From assembly GCF_022267375.1 (NCBI RefSeq), contig NZ_JAIZBH010000001.1, positions 2,716,001-2,780,000 of the forward strand: 64,000 nucleotides of DNA, read 5' to 3'. This stretch comes from Leptospira sanjuanensis. GTDB taxonomy: Bacteria; Spirochaetota; Leptospiria; Leptospirales; Leptospiraceae. Below, piece after piece: positions 23,541-48,532 of this stretch; within the stretch, counting starts at the first letter, position 1, and every line of letters begins with the position of its first letter. The position numbers and the translations under genes are program-made. The notes under the pieces were generated by a model. It was not told the origin of the DNA. It worked only from the letters and a program-made list of their open reading frames with translations, and searched no databases.

Positions 23541-23558
23541 TTGGAAATTTATTTCCAA
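23541..23558. promoter_or_regulatory. 18-bp palindrome TTGGAAAT-TT-ATTTCCAA
   Basis: A perfect 8-bp inverted repeat with a 2-nt centre lies in the 156-bp spacer between the cupin gene and the FecR gene, both minus. AAAGCGCTTT, a second small palindrome, follows at 23561-23570. It may be an operator for the FecR gene or the end of the cupin transcript; the sequence does not decide. Confidence 0.4.
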
Positions 23559-23576
23559 AGAAAGCGCTTTTAAAAA

Positions 23577-24128
23577 TTAGGAAAAAAATTTCCCGGATGC
23601 GGAGAAGTCGGATTCTCCCGTTACGATCAAAAATTCCGCGCCTGACGCGGTGGTGAATTTTTTGTGTTTGGATCCCGCGTTCGCCCTGTGGAAATCTCCG
23701 GCTTGCATCGTAGCTCCCGCGATGTTTAAGTCGCCTTTTATCAAAAGACAATCCTCGGCGCTACTATGAGAATGCGCTGGAAAAACCGCGTTCGGTTCCA
23801 TCCGTATCATGAGCGTTACGGTTTGTCGCTTTGTATCGTGGTTGAGAATTTTGTATTCCACTCCCTCGAACGGACTCTTTTTCCAGAGAGAGATTTCGCC
23901 GTCTCGGACAAAGAGGAAGTCTTCGGCCGGAGTTCCGTCCACAAGGAAGGAGGATATAATCGTATCTCTTACGGAAGATTCGGGTAGGATCTCGTTTAAA
24001 GAAGAAAGCGCTTGTAAATGAAAAATTTCTTCGAGTTCCGCATTCGCGGGAAAGGGATCAAAGACCTCGTTCGGAAAAACGAAATCCTCCCAGCGTTCTC
24101 TCGGTTCCGGATTGGAGTGCGAAGTCAT
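23577..24128 (-). CDS. ChrR-like cupin protein lacking the zinc anti-sigma domain
   Basis: 183 residues. The C-terminal half is a ChrR-type cupin: LMIRMEPNAVFPAHSHSSAED with HxHxxxxED metal ligands (His at the HSHS, then Glu), GDLNIAGATMQAGDFHRA, then an AGSKHKK. ChrR proteins pair with ECF sigma factors and release them on singlet-oxygen or peroxide stress. The ECF gene is 243 bp upstream. The N-terminal part here has no HxxxCxxC zinc site, so a classic anti-sigma domain is not visible. It could be a sensor that lost sigma binding, or an unrelated small-molecule cupin. Start ATG 24128 is preceded by AGGGTGA. Confidence 0.75.
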   Translation of the reverse strand: MTSHSNPEPRERWEDFVFPNEVFDPFPANAELEEIFHLQALSSLNEILPESSVRDTIISSFLVDGTPAEDFLFVRDGEISLWKKSPFEGVEYKILNHDTKRQTVTLMIRMEPNAVFPAHSHSSAEDCLLIKGDLNIAGATMQAGDFHRANAGSKHKKFTTASGAEFLIVTGESDFSASGKFFS

Positions 24129-24264
24129 ATTTCTATCACCCTACTTTTCTATACGTTCTACAAGGGAATTCGGATTCTTTTTTTTCGCAAATTTGTAGAG
24201 TTCCGACAAGATTCATGAATTCTGCTGGAATACAGGAGGTTTTTCTGATAGAGGAAAATTTGCG

Positions 24265-24355
24265 GAACTACTCCCGCCACCTCACCCCACCACCCAAAAT
24301 CTGGGCGGGGCGCGCTCTGTGTTACGGCAAAATCCGTAGGAACTACCACAAAATC
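24265..24355 (+). repeat. Dispersed GC-rich intergenic repeat, copy B
   Basis: Same order of blocks as copy A at 3185-3276 (opposite orientation): C-rich stretch, CCACCCAA, GGGCGGGGCGCGC, then GTAGGAACTACCACA. It is much more GC-rich than the surrounding spacer. It separates the ECF sigma gene from the cupin gene. Confidence 0.65.
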
Positions 24356-24371
24356 CCTCACCACAATCCTT

Positions 24372-24959
24372 TCACGACCAATCCTTGAGTTTGTCTCGCA
24401 ATTCCAAAAGTCCCGTTCGAATTCGCGACTTCACCGTTCCTAAAGGAAGTTTGTATTTTTCAGCGATTTCGCTCTGACTGAGTCCGCTCCAATACGCTTC
24501 CTGCAAAAGAACCGAAATTTCCGGAGCTAAAGAAGCGACCGCCTCGCGAACACGAGTCAGCAACGAAGAATCCATGGCCGCTTGAAAAACGGAATCCCGG
24601 GCGACACCCGGTTTTTCCGTAAATATTTCCCGAAACTCCGTGTTTTGTTTTCGATTCTTATAATCGGAAGAACGCAACTTGGAAACCGCCGCGTTACGCG
24701 CAATCGTAGTCATCCAAGTCAAGGGAGAAGATCGTTCCGGCTTGAATTGATCCGCCTTGTTCCACAAAATCGTGAATACTTCCTGGAGAATCTCTTCGGC
24801 TTCTTCGCGATTCATTAGAATTTTATAAATTACGGAATAAAGGAGCGATCCGTAGAGATCGTAAAATTTTTCGAGCGACTTGGGATCTTTTCGAACGATT
24901 CCTTCCAGGAGCGACTGTGCCTCGGAAGAATTTTTCCCGAAAAAAGAGGATGCGGACAA
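24372..24959 (-). CDS. ECF RNA polymerase sigma factor
   Basis: The 195 residues contain sigma region 2 (FYDLYGSLLYSVIYKILMNREEAEEILQEVF, shown by its core EEILQEVF, then WMTTIARNAA) and region 4 with the HTH GLSQSEIAEKYKLPLGTVKSRI. There is no region 1.1 or 3, as expected for ECF sigmas. The start is TTG 24959, only 2 bp after the murI stop, so it is co-transcribed with murI. A ChrR-like cupin gene follows after a repeat-filled spacer and may be the cognate partner (inference). Its targets cannot be read from the window. Confidence 0.9.
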   Translation of the reverse strand: MSASSFFGKNSSEAQSLLEGIVRKDPKSLEKFYDLYGSLLYSVIYKILMNREEAEEILQEVFTILWNKADQFKPERSSPLTWMTTIARNAAVSKLRSSDYKNRKQNTEFREIFTEKPGVARDSVFQAAMDSSLLTRVREAVASLAPEISVLLQEAYWSGLSQSEIAEKYKLPLGTVKSRIRTGLLELRDKLKDWS

Positions 24960-24961
24960 AG

Positions 24962-25819
24962 TTACGCTCTGGTTCGCGATCCCAAAAGATCGGACGCAAG
25001 CGTAGAATGGAACGGATCTTCGCTGTTTAAGAGGAGCTTGTATGTAAGAGAGGCGGATTGCAAACCGTTATGACTCGAATTCTGCATCGTTACATCCGTT
25101 TGCAAAGAATCAAAAACGGCGTCTCCGATCTTTCCGGCAACTTGCAGAGAATTCAAAAGATGCCGAACCGTCCCCTCGTTTCCGTCGTAGATTTTCACTC
25201 CCGGAAAATTCGTTTCAATGATTTGCTTTAAAAAAACGTAATGCGTGCAGCCCAACACCAGATTGTCTACATTCTTCTCTTTCAAATCCTTCAAAATCGG
25301 TTCGAGATATTTTTCGGCCTCGTCGAATTTTCCCTGATCCACGAGACCGGCCAATCCGGGACAAGAAACCGGGAGGATCAATTCTTCCGCTCTTAATTCC
25401 TTTTTGAGCTTCTGCAGTTTCTCTTCTCTTTGCGTGACGGGAGTAGCCAGAAGAGCGATTTTTTTTCCGGGATTTTGTTGGATCGCCGGTTTGATTGCTG
25501 GTTCCATTCCGAAAATCGGGATCGTAAATTCTTTTCGAAGCGTTTCAGCCGCGGCGGAAGTCGCGGTATTACACGCGAGTAGAATCGCCGCAACGTTCTC
25601 CTCTTGCAATCGAATACAAACGTTTCGTACGATCTCCAGAATCGCCGAGGCGTCCTTTTCGCCGTACGGACTATTCTTTAGATCTCCGTAATATACGACT
25701 TCAAGCGGAATTTGGTATTTTAGAATTTCCTTAAGAACGGACAAGCCGCCCATACCGGAATCCATCAGTCCGATGCGCAGCGGCTCTTTCAAACTCGAGT
25801 CCCCATTCTCCTTTTCCAA
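24962..25819 (-). CDS. murI: Glutamate racemase
   Basis: The 285 residues carry the two catalytic cysteines in LLACNTATSAA and LGCTHYVFLK, and the N-terminal GLMDSGMGGLSVLKE. Interconverts L- and D-glutamate to supply D-Glu for peptidoglycan. The frame starts at TTG 25819, 6 bp after the aminotransferase stop, and no better in-frame ATG precedes the conserved N-terminus. It is embedded in an htrA-like / aminotransferase / murI / sigma run on the minus strand. The C-terminal tail of about 25 residues is Ser-rich and not family-conserved. Confidence 0.95.
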   Translation of the reverse strand: MEKENGDSSLKEPLRIGLMDSGMGGLSVLKEILKYQIPLEVVYYGDLKNSPYGEKDASAILEIVRNVCIRLQEENVAAILLACNTATSAAAETLRKEFTIPIFGMEPAIKPAIQQNPGKKIALLATPVTQREEKLQKLKKELRAEELILPVSCPGLAGLVDQGKFDEAEKYLEPILKDLKEKNVDNLVLGCTHYVFLKQIIETNFPGVKIYDGNEGTVRHLLNSLQVAGKIGDAVFDSLQTDVTMQNSSHNGLQSASLTYKLLLNSEDPFHSTLASDLLGSRTRA

Positions 25820-25825
25820 CCGACG

Positions 25826-27130
<1,305 letters not shown>

Positions 27131-27166
27131 CCCGTCTTTCTTTTTCCTCTAAAAATTCTATTCTAC

Positions 27167-29375
<2,209 letters not shown>

Positions 29376-29438
29376 GGAAAGAACCGGTTTACGGATCGGC
29401 GAATAAGGTAAGGACGGCTCCTATCCCGTTCGCAAATT

Positions 29439-37217
<7,779 letters not shown>

Positions 37218-37222
37218 GGGAA

Positions 37223-37846
<624 letters not shown>

Positions 37847-37856
37847 CCTGGTCTCC

Positions 37857-40871
<3,015 letters not shown>

Positions 40872-40885
40872 GACTTCTGAACGGA

Positions 40886-41253
<368 letters not shown>

Positions 41254-41432
41254 GTATAGTTTAATTTCCTGGCAATTTGTAAAGAGAATTTTTAAGCAGA
41301 GCACTAAAAATCAGGGTAAAAACTAGTCTCATAAAACGGAAAGTTCCTCTCTTGTAGCAAACGATCGTCTCTTACGTTCAAGGGAATAATTCTGGACAAA
41401 AAGCCGACTCCTACGATTCTTACGGGTAACTC

Positions 41433-42430
<998 letters not shown>

Positions 42431-42458
42431 AACGCAGGAGTTCGCTCCGGAGAAGAAT

Positions 42459-44348
42459 ATGAAACAAGATAAATTCAAGATCCTGGGCATCCTCCTCTGT
42501 GTCGTTTCCCTCGGACTCGCGTTTTATATGGGTTTCCGCAACTGGGAAATTTTTATCCGCACCTGCACTCTCAAAGATCTTTTGACCTGGGATGAAAACA
42601 TCCGCCTCAACGTCGTTCTAGATCAGTACCAGGATTTTCGGGATTTCAAATTGTGGAGGGCCTTTTTTCCGTTTTTAGAATCACCCACTTGGCCTCCGTT
42701 ACGCTCCCTTCTTTCGTTGATTCTTCTTTTGACTCCGGGAGATATGCCGATCACTTGGAAGGATTCCTTTCTCGGTCTCGTATTTTACGTTCTTTGTTTT
42801 CCCACGATTCTCTATGTCGTTTATCAAATCACGGGTTCGTTTTTAAAAGCCGGTCTGACCGCGATTCTTACGCTCGCTTTGACATTGCATACGACCGAAG
42901 CCCCTTCCTATAGCCTTTCTTCGATGCTCGAAACGCAGGGAATGTTTTTTCTTTTATGGACGTATTATACTCTTTATAAGATTTATTTTCATACGGAAGA
43001 GAACGTCTTTCTTTCCGAGTTCGCCAAAAAGGATAGAATGGAATTGTCCGTTTTTCTTTCCTTATTCGGTTTGTTTTTCACGAAATACCCGTATGGACTT
43101 CTTCTTTTTATCGCGATTTTTCTCTACGAGGTCGCTTCGAAGCCGAAAGAATATTCCGAAATTCTAAAGTTTTCTTTGACGCAGAGATACAAAGGTTTAC
43201 GGAGAATTTTCGTCATTCTCGTAGTTTTGCTGGTTTTATCGCTTCCCACGTTGCGCGTCTTGACAAATCTGAATCTGGATCAGAGGCAGTTCAAACTCAT
43301 CATCTACTATTGCACCGTTTTGTTGTTCATCGACTTCAACGTATTCTTATTTTCGCAAAGGGAGAAGTGGAAACAAATCGCCCCTTCCTCTATCCGTGTT
43401 TTATACGTCTACGCAATCGCGCCTTCTCTCGCTTGGATCTTCGCCAATCCCGACCGCGTCATGAGTTTGATCAACGCGCAGATGATCGTAAACGAATACG
43501 TGAAGAGTTTCATCTTCGCGTTGTTTTCTTCCCCTACTGCTACGAGCCCCGTCAGTCACGTATTCCAAGAACCTTGGATCTTCCGCGTCTTTTTCTTCGG
43601 AGTGATCGCGCTCATTCTTTGGTTTTTTAAATCGAGAATTCGGGAAGGCAAGAAGGGCGTCCTTGCCTCGGCAGCGCAGACGTTGCGCGATCCTTTGGTC
43701 GCGGTAACGTGTATTCTATTTTTGCAATATATCATCATCGATGCGACCACGGGGAACAAACAACTCAGACACGTATTTCCTCCTCTGCCAGCGCTGTTCA
43801 CCGTCTTCGCGCTTTGGATCTTTCGCTTTATCGAAGACAAGTCCAAACAAATTTCGTACGCCGCGGCCGGATTTGGAATGGTCTTGTTCGTTTGGAGCGG
43901 AAGTCTTTATGTGCGGGAAGGCGGTCTCTTGCGAGCCAGCTTTGAGAAGGTTCAGTATTTCTGCCTGAAAGGATTTCAGGCGGATCTCTTTCAACCGGCC
44001 CGCGACTTAACGGCGAAGATTTCCCCGGAAGGAAAATACATCGTGTTCAACGGTTTTCACGAGGATTTCAACTTCGATAAGAAAGGAAGATTGATCGCTT
44101 CGGAAATAGATCTTCTGATGAGGATGAAAACCTTCTCGAAAGGAAAATATAGAAACGATTCCAGGCACAAGTGGAAGTCTTGGGAAGAATTCTCCGCGGC
44201 GCTTGTCATCGCGCCTACTTGCGGACAAAAGGAATTGATGGATAAGTTTGCGATTCGCGCCGCCGCAGTAGGCAAAAGCACGACTCTCAAAAAAGAGTAC
44301 AAACATCCTTCCGGAAATTATTGCCTCCGAGAATACTCGATTCACTAG
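42459..44348 (+). CDS. Polytopic GT-C-like membrane glycosyltransferase
   Basis: The 629 residues include about 11 membrane helices and a soluble C-terminal domain of roughly 120 residues (ends KEYKHPSGNYCLREY). The early loop contains LTWDENIRLNVVLDQYQDF, seen as the acidic WDE typical of GT-C (PMT/ArnT) enzymes, where an acidic residue in the first periplasmic loop is catalytic. It follows a GT2 polyprenyl-phosphate transferase by 28 bp, so the two likely make and use one lipid-linked sugar on a surface glycan or lipid. No close named family is recognised. A terminator-like hairpin follows. Confidence 0.72.
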   Translation: MKQDKFKILGILLCVVSLGLAFYMGFRNWEIFIRTCTLKDLLTWDENIRLNVVLDQYQDFRDFKLWRAFFPFLESPTWPPLRSLLSLILLLTPGDMPITWKDSFLGLVFYVLCFPTILYVVYQITGSFLKAGLTAILTLALTLHTTEAPSYSLSSMLETQGMFFLLWTYYTLYKIYFHTEENVFLSEFAKKDRMELSVFLSLFGLFFTKYPYGLLLFIAIFLYEVASKPKEYSEILKFSLTQRYKGLRRIFVILVVLLVLSLPTLRVLTNLNLDQRQFKLIIYYCTVLLFIDFNVFLFSQREKWKQIAPSSIRVLYVYAIAPSLAWIFANPDRVMSLINAQMIVNEYVKSFIFALFSSPTATSPVSHVFQEPWIFRVFFFGVIALILWFFKSRIREGKKGVLASAAQTLRDPLVAVTCILFLQYIIIDATTGNKQLRHVFPPLPALFTVFALWIFRFIEDKSKQISYAAAGFGMVLFVWSGSLYVREGGLLRASFEKVQYFCLKGFQADLFQPARDLTAKISPEGKYIVFNGFHEDFNFDKKGRLIASEIDLLMRMKTFSKGKYRNDSRHKWKSWEEFSAALVIAPTCGQKELMDKFAIRAAAVGKSTTLKKEYKHPSGNYCLREYSIH

Positions 44349-44418
44349 GTTTCAATTTATAATTCTGAACGGCCGAAAGAACGGGATCGTTTCGAAAAGA
44401 AAATGAATTGCACGAAAG

Positions 44419-44449
44419 CTGAAGTCCGGTATAACCTGACTTCAGTTTT
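44419..44449 (+). terminator. Strong hairpin and U-tract just before the HisKA_2 kinase
   Basis: CTGAAGTCCGG (44419-44429) pairs with CCTGACTTCAG (44435-44445) apart from one C/T mismatch, and TTTT follows. It ends 9 bp before the next ATG (44458), so it can act both as the terminator of the glycosyltransferase transcript and as an attenuator for the kinase. Confidence 0.6.
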
Positions 44450-44457
44450 AAGCCGTT

Positions 44458-46479
44458 ATGCAATCGTCGTGGATCTTTCCTTCCATTCTTTTTTCCTTAA
44501 CGACGGTCGTTATCCTCAATCTTGTCTATTTATTTCTATATTGGTCCGAAAGACATCAATTCCTTCTCTTTTGGCTTCTTTCTTGGTTTTTCCAGCTCGT
44601 GTTTCTCCTAGGGAATTTTTCGAGAGCGCTTCTGGGACCGATCGAATGGGTTTCAATTCTTACGCATACGGCCGACGTTACGAGAGGGTTCTTTCTGATC
44701 GCGGGCGCGTTTCTCTTTACAAAAAGGGAATTTCCGAAATGGATCTATGTATCCCTTTTGATCGGCGTCCTTTGGGCCGTTCTGGAAGAAATTTATTTCC
44801 AAGGTTCCGATCTCGCATCGGCCCCGATTTATTTTCTGGTCGGAGGTGCGCACATTTATTCGGGGATCATTCTTTTAAAACTTCCTTCCACGCGATATAA
44901 GGGAGGAAGGATCGGCGGATGGAGTTTTATTCTCTGGGGAATTCACATTCTGGATTATCCCTTTTTAAGACCGATCGAAGAATTCGCGATCGTCGGCTTT
45001 TTTCTCGGGGGACTTTTTCGGATGACGAGTGCGCTTTCGATCTTAATCGTTTATTTCGAATGGTCGAAGGAATCCGAAAACAGATTGGATTCACTTTACA
45101 AAAAGATCATAGACACTTCTCAAGAAGGGATTTGGATCCTGGACAAAGACGGAAACACGACCTTCGCGAACAATAAAATCGGCGAACTCTACGGCATAAC
45201 CCCGGAAACGATGCTCGGTCGAAACATCTTGGATCTCGTGGAAGAAGATCGAAAACAAGCAGTGGCGGATCGGCTCGAAGCGCGAAAGAAAGGAATCGCC
45301 GAAGTTTCCGAATACAACTTCGTCAATCATAAGGGAGAACAGAAATACGCGATCGCATCCGCCAATCCCCTTTACGACGATCATGGAAATTACGACGGCG
45401 CCCTCGCAATGATCGTGGACATCACTTCTCTCAAGTTAGTGGAGCAGAAACTAAGGGAAAGCGAAAGACAGATTTCGACGATCATCAGCAATATTTCCGG
45501 AATCGTATATCGGTGTAAAAACGATCCTCCTCGATGGACGATGGATTACATCAGCGAAGGCTGCCTTCAGCTTACGGGATATTCTCCGGAGGAATTCGTC
45601 GGAAAGAAAACATTAGATTTCGGTGATATTATCTTGGAAGAAGACCGAGCCGAGGTCGAATCGGGGGTTCTTCATTCGGTCGAATCGAAAACACCCTATC
45701 AAATCACCTATCGAATCCGAAAAAAAGACGGTAAGATCCAATGGTGTTTCGAACAAGGCATCGGAGTTTTTTCGCCCGACGGACAATTGCAAGGATTGGA
45801 GGGCGTGATCATCGATTATTCTCTTCCGAAACAAGCCGAGGAGTTGATCAGCAATTCGCTCAAGGAAAAGGAACTTTTATTACGCGAAATCCATCACCGG
45901 GTCAAAAATTACATGCAGGTTTTATCGAGCCTCATCGGATTACAATCGGAATATTCCGCCGATCCGAACGCGCGCAAGGTTTTGGAGGACAGTCAAAACC
46001 GAATCGCGTCGATGGCGATGATTCACGAAACGTTATATTCGAAAAGCGTGGAGAGCCAGACCTTCCTTCCCGATTACATCCGAAAGCTAATCTCGAATCT
46101 GATGCGTTTTTTCGGATACGACGAGGGAGAATTACAGACGATCGTTTACTGCGATTCCATCGTTCTCAATCAATCGATTTTGATTCCGCTCGGATTGATC
46201 CTGAACGAGCTCATCACAAACTCGATGAAGCACGCATTCCCGAAAATCCGCGGACTGAAAAAACTCACGGTAAGTTTTAAATCGGATGAACGCGGTTATT
46301 CCCGTCTCGAAGTGAGCGACAACGGTCCCGGAAAGTTTCCTAATTCCCTACCGAAAAAGGATTCATTAGGGACGGAACTCGTTCAACTTCTTACGTATCA
46401 ACTCAAAGGAACTCTGGAAGAATCGAAGACCTCCGAAGGATTCACGACGATCGTCACCTTTCCGCCGAACCAAAAATAA
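44458..46479 (+). CDS. Membrane PAS-PAS sensor histidine kinase (HisKA_2)
   Basis: 673 residues. The first about 205 residues hold roughly seven membrane helices (starting WIFPSILFSLTTVVILNLVY, in part VVILNLVYLFLYW). Two PAS domains follow (about 215-330, DSLYKKIIDTSQEGIWILD; about 340-460). The transmitter is HisKA_2: the phosphorylatable His is in LREIHHRVKNYMQVLSSL, followed by an HATPase with NELITNSMKHAF, SDNGPG and LGTELVQLL. HisKA_2 kinases usually partner with single REC or PAS-REC proteins, none of which is adjacent. The start ATG 44458 has no good ribosome site and lies right behind a terminator-like hairpin. Confidence 0.9.
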   Translation: MQSSWIFPSILFSLTTVVILNLVYLFLYWSERHQFLLFWLLSWFFQLVFLLGNFSRALLGPIEWVSILTHTADVTRGFFLIAGAFLFTKREFPKWIYVSLLIGVLWAVLEEIYFQGSDLASAPIYFLVGGAHIYSGIILLKLPSTRYKGGRIGGWSFILWGIHILDYPFLRPIEEFAIVGFFLGGLFRMTSALSILIVYFEWSKESENRLDSLYKKIIDTSQEGIWILDKDGNTTFANNKIGELYGITPETMLGRNILDLVEEDRKQAVADRLEARKKGIAEVSEYNFVNHKGEQKYAIASANPLYDDHGNYDGALAMIVDITSLKLVEQKLRESERQISTIISNISGIVYRCKNDPPRWTMDYISEGCLQLTGYSPEEFVGKKTLDFGDIILEEDRAEVESGVLHSVESKTPYQITYRIRKKDGKIQWCFEQGIGVFSPDGQLQGLEGVIIDYSLPKQAEELISNSLKEKELLLREIHHRVKNYMQVLSSLIGLQSEYSADPNARKVLEDSQNRIASMAMIHETLYSKSVESQTFLPDYIRKLISNLMRFFGYDEGELQTIVYCDSIVLNQSILIPLGLILNELITNSMKHAFPKIRGLKKLTVSFKSDERGYSRLEVSDNGPGKFPNSLPKKDSLGTELVQLLTYQLKGTLEESKTSEGFTTIVTFPPNQK

Positions 46480-46531
46480 ACGGAAATCCGATTAAACGCA
46501 CTTCCCGGAAATGTTAAACGAAATCGAACGT

Positions 46532-47368
46532 TTACGCCGGCGCCGTGTCCGCGGAATCTACTTTCTCTAAGATTCGGTTCTCCCGTTTTCCGGGAACCCT
46601 CGACGCGACTTCTTCGAACGTGTTTCGGTATTGTTCGTGATTGGTTCCCATCATCTTATCCCAAAAGTTGAAATACAGGGAATAATTGCAATTGAAGTAT
46701 TTATGATGCATGTTGTGGTGCGTGGTCGTATTGTGCCAGTTCGTAAACTTGCTTCTTAAAAACCAGGAAGGAAAGAGTTCAAAGGACAAATGTCCCAGGA
46801 CGTTCAAAGAAGTCATATAGATAAAAAATACGATCATCGCTCCTTGGTGCAAAGGTAGAATCATCGCCGCTAGAGGAATAATCCCCGATTCGATCACCGC
46901 TTCCAGAGGATGAAAGGAAAACGCGGCCCAAGGGGAAGGATTCGTGGATTTATGATGCACGAGATGAACGTGTTTGAACAGAAGTTTGTTGTGCATCAGA
47001 CGATGCGTCCAGTAAAAATAAGTATCGTGCAGAACGATCAACGCGAATATGCTGAAAATCAAATATACCGTTCCGTAATCGGAAACCTTATCGTAAATCA
47101 GGTTGTATCCGTTCACTTGAGCCCAAGCCGTATACACTCCTGACAACGCAAAGACAAAAAAAGTAAGAAGGGAATATTTGACTTCGTGAAGGATTCTTTC
47201 CCGCTCCGGAGTTTTTCCTTGAATGAGTTTATGGGAAAGACGTTTACCCAAAAAAATCCAGACAATCAAAAAAGCGGTTCCCGCAAAGAGCAAATAACGG
47301 ACCAACAAGGTTCCCCAGACGATTCCGAAAAAACCGGAGTAACCCACCTTCGAAAGCAATTCTTCCAT
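46532..47368 (-). CDS. Fatty acid hydroxylase / sterol desaturase family membrane protein
   Basis: The 278 residues contain four membrane helices and the histidine clusters of di-iron membrane hydroxylases: HDTYFYWTHRLMH, HLVHHKS, and WHNTTTHHNMHH. All eight or more His ligands are present, so it is predicted active. Such enzymes hydroxylate fatty acids, sterols or related lipids using O2; in Leptospira the substrate is unknown. It is convergent with the HisKA_2 kinase and follows an AraC-type regulator by 63 bp. That regulator may control it (inference). Confidence 0.88.
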   Translation of the reverse strand: MEELLSKVGYSGFFGIVWGTLLVRYLLFAGTAFLIVWIFLGKRLSHKLIQGKTPERERILHEVKYSLLTFFVFALSGVYTAWAQVNGYNLIYDKVSDYGTVYLIFSIFALIVLHDTYFYWTHRLMHNKLLFKHVHLVHHKSTNPSPWAAFSFHPLEAVIESGIIPLAAMILPLHQGAMIVFFIYMTSLNVLGHLSFELFPSWFLRSKFTNWHNTTTHHNMHHKYFNCNYSLYFNFWDKMMGTNHEQYRNTFEEVASRVPGKRENRILEKVDSADTAPA

Positions 47369-47431
47369 TCTTTAACCTCCGCATCCGTACGATTCGACTC
47401 GCGGATTCGATCTCATTATGAACGCAAAGAT

Positions 47432-48532
47432 CTATTTAAGCTTGCTCTTTTCAAAATCGTTCAGGTTTATTTTCGGTTCGGCCCGGTTTTTTCGATATTC
47501 GGTGGGCGTCAAAGAAGTCAGTTCCTTAAAGGCTCTATTGAAAGGCCCTAAGGATTGATATCCGAGATCCATCGCGATCCGAATCACCGGGATCTCATCC
47601 TTTTCGGAATCGAGTAGAATTTCGCAGGCTTCCTGGATTCTATATCGATTTAAAAAATCGTTAAAATTGCGGAATCCTAAATTCCCGTTGATGAGCCTTC
47701 GTAGTTTGTATTCGTGAACCTGAAGTTCTTCCGCGAGACTTCGAATCGTCAAACCTTCGAAACGATACATCTTTTCCTTTTCAAACGCATCGATGAGTTT
47801 CTTTTGAAGGACCGGATCGACCGCGAGCGCTTTTTCCTCTTCGGCGCCTCCTTCCCTTTTTTGAATCAGACCTTCTTTCAAATCGAACATTAAAAATTGA
47901 AACGCAAGGATCAATCCCCAAGCAAGAAGTCCGTTTAACAAATCCAGAATTTCGGATACTTCTTTTCCGCGTAAAAAAAGATGCGAGAAAATGTTGATCG
48001 CGATGACCGTTCCCGAGATGAGAATGTGGATTTGTCGAAGGGTTCTTCTCGATTCTACGAGGTCGTCCTTTCTTCCGATATACGTTTGTATGATCGCGGC
48101 CAATACGAAACCGAGGGAGAATATCGACGGCAAAAGAATTCTAGATAGAATTCTTTCGGATTCGACCGGACCTCGCAGCGAGATTTGTCCGAGTTCGGGA
48201 TATGTCGCGACCGCGGATAGGATCAGCTTGCCGATCAGCAAAAACCAAAACCATGTTTTGATCTCGAAATGATCGTCGAACGCCGCTAAGGTGATGAGCC
48301 AATAAAAAAACGGAAGGGCCAACACGACTAGAAAGAGAAGATTACGAACGAGAAAGGGAATCTGAATGTGAACGTCTAAGTTTAGAATCAAATACGAAAC
48401 GATCGTAAGAATAAAACAAACCGCGATTCTTCCCCGAAGATCATACCAATAACTGGAAACGAAAAAAATCAAAAGGGAAATCAGTCCGCCGATGGAAAAG
48501 AAATGGAGAATATTCGTAATTTCGCTAATCAC
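47432..48532 (-). CDS. Membrane-integral AraC-family transcription regulator
   Basis: The 366 residues start at GTG 48532. About seven membrane helices (residues 5-220) form an integral sensor. After a short linker with KRE-GGAEEEKALA comes a C-terminal AraC HTH (about 250-355): LAEELQVHEYKLRRLIN, then DEIPVIRIAMDLGYQSLGPFNRAFKELTSLTPTEYRK (seen in part as MDLGYQSLGPFNRAF). It therefore binds DNA from the inner membrane, as several spirochaetal AraC proteins appear to. The start overlaps the SDR stop by 8 bp. The lipid-hydroxylase gene downstream is a plausible target. Confidence 0.85.
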   Translation of the reverse strand: MISEITNILHFFSIGGLISLLIFFVSSYWYDLRGRIAVCFILTIVSYLILNLDVHIQIPFLVRNLLFLVVLALPFFYWLITLAAFDDHFEIKTWFWFLLIGKLILSAVATYPELGQISLRGPVESERILSRILLPSIFSLGFVLAAIIQTYIGRKDDLVESRRTLRQIHILISGTVIAINIFSHLFLRGKEVSEILDLLNGLLAWGLILAFQFLMFDLKEGLIQKREGGAEEEKALAVDPVLQKKLIDAFEKEKMYRFEGLTIRSLAEELQVHEYKLRRLINGNLGFRNFNDFLNRYRIQEACEILLDSEKDEIPVIRIAMDLGYQSLGPFNRAFKELTSLTPTEYRKNRAEPKINLNDFEKSKLK

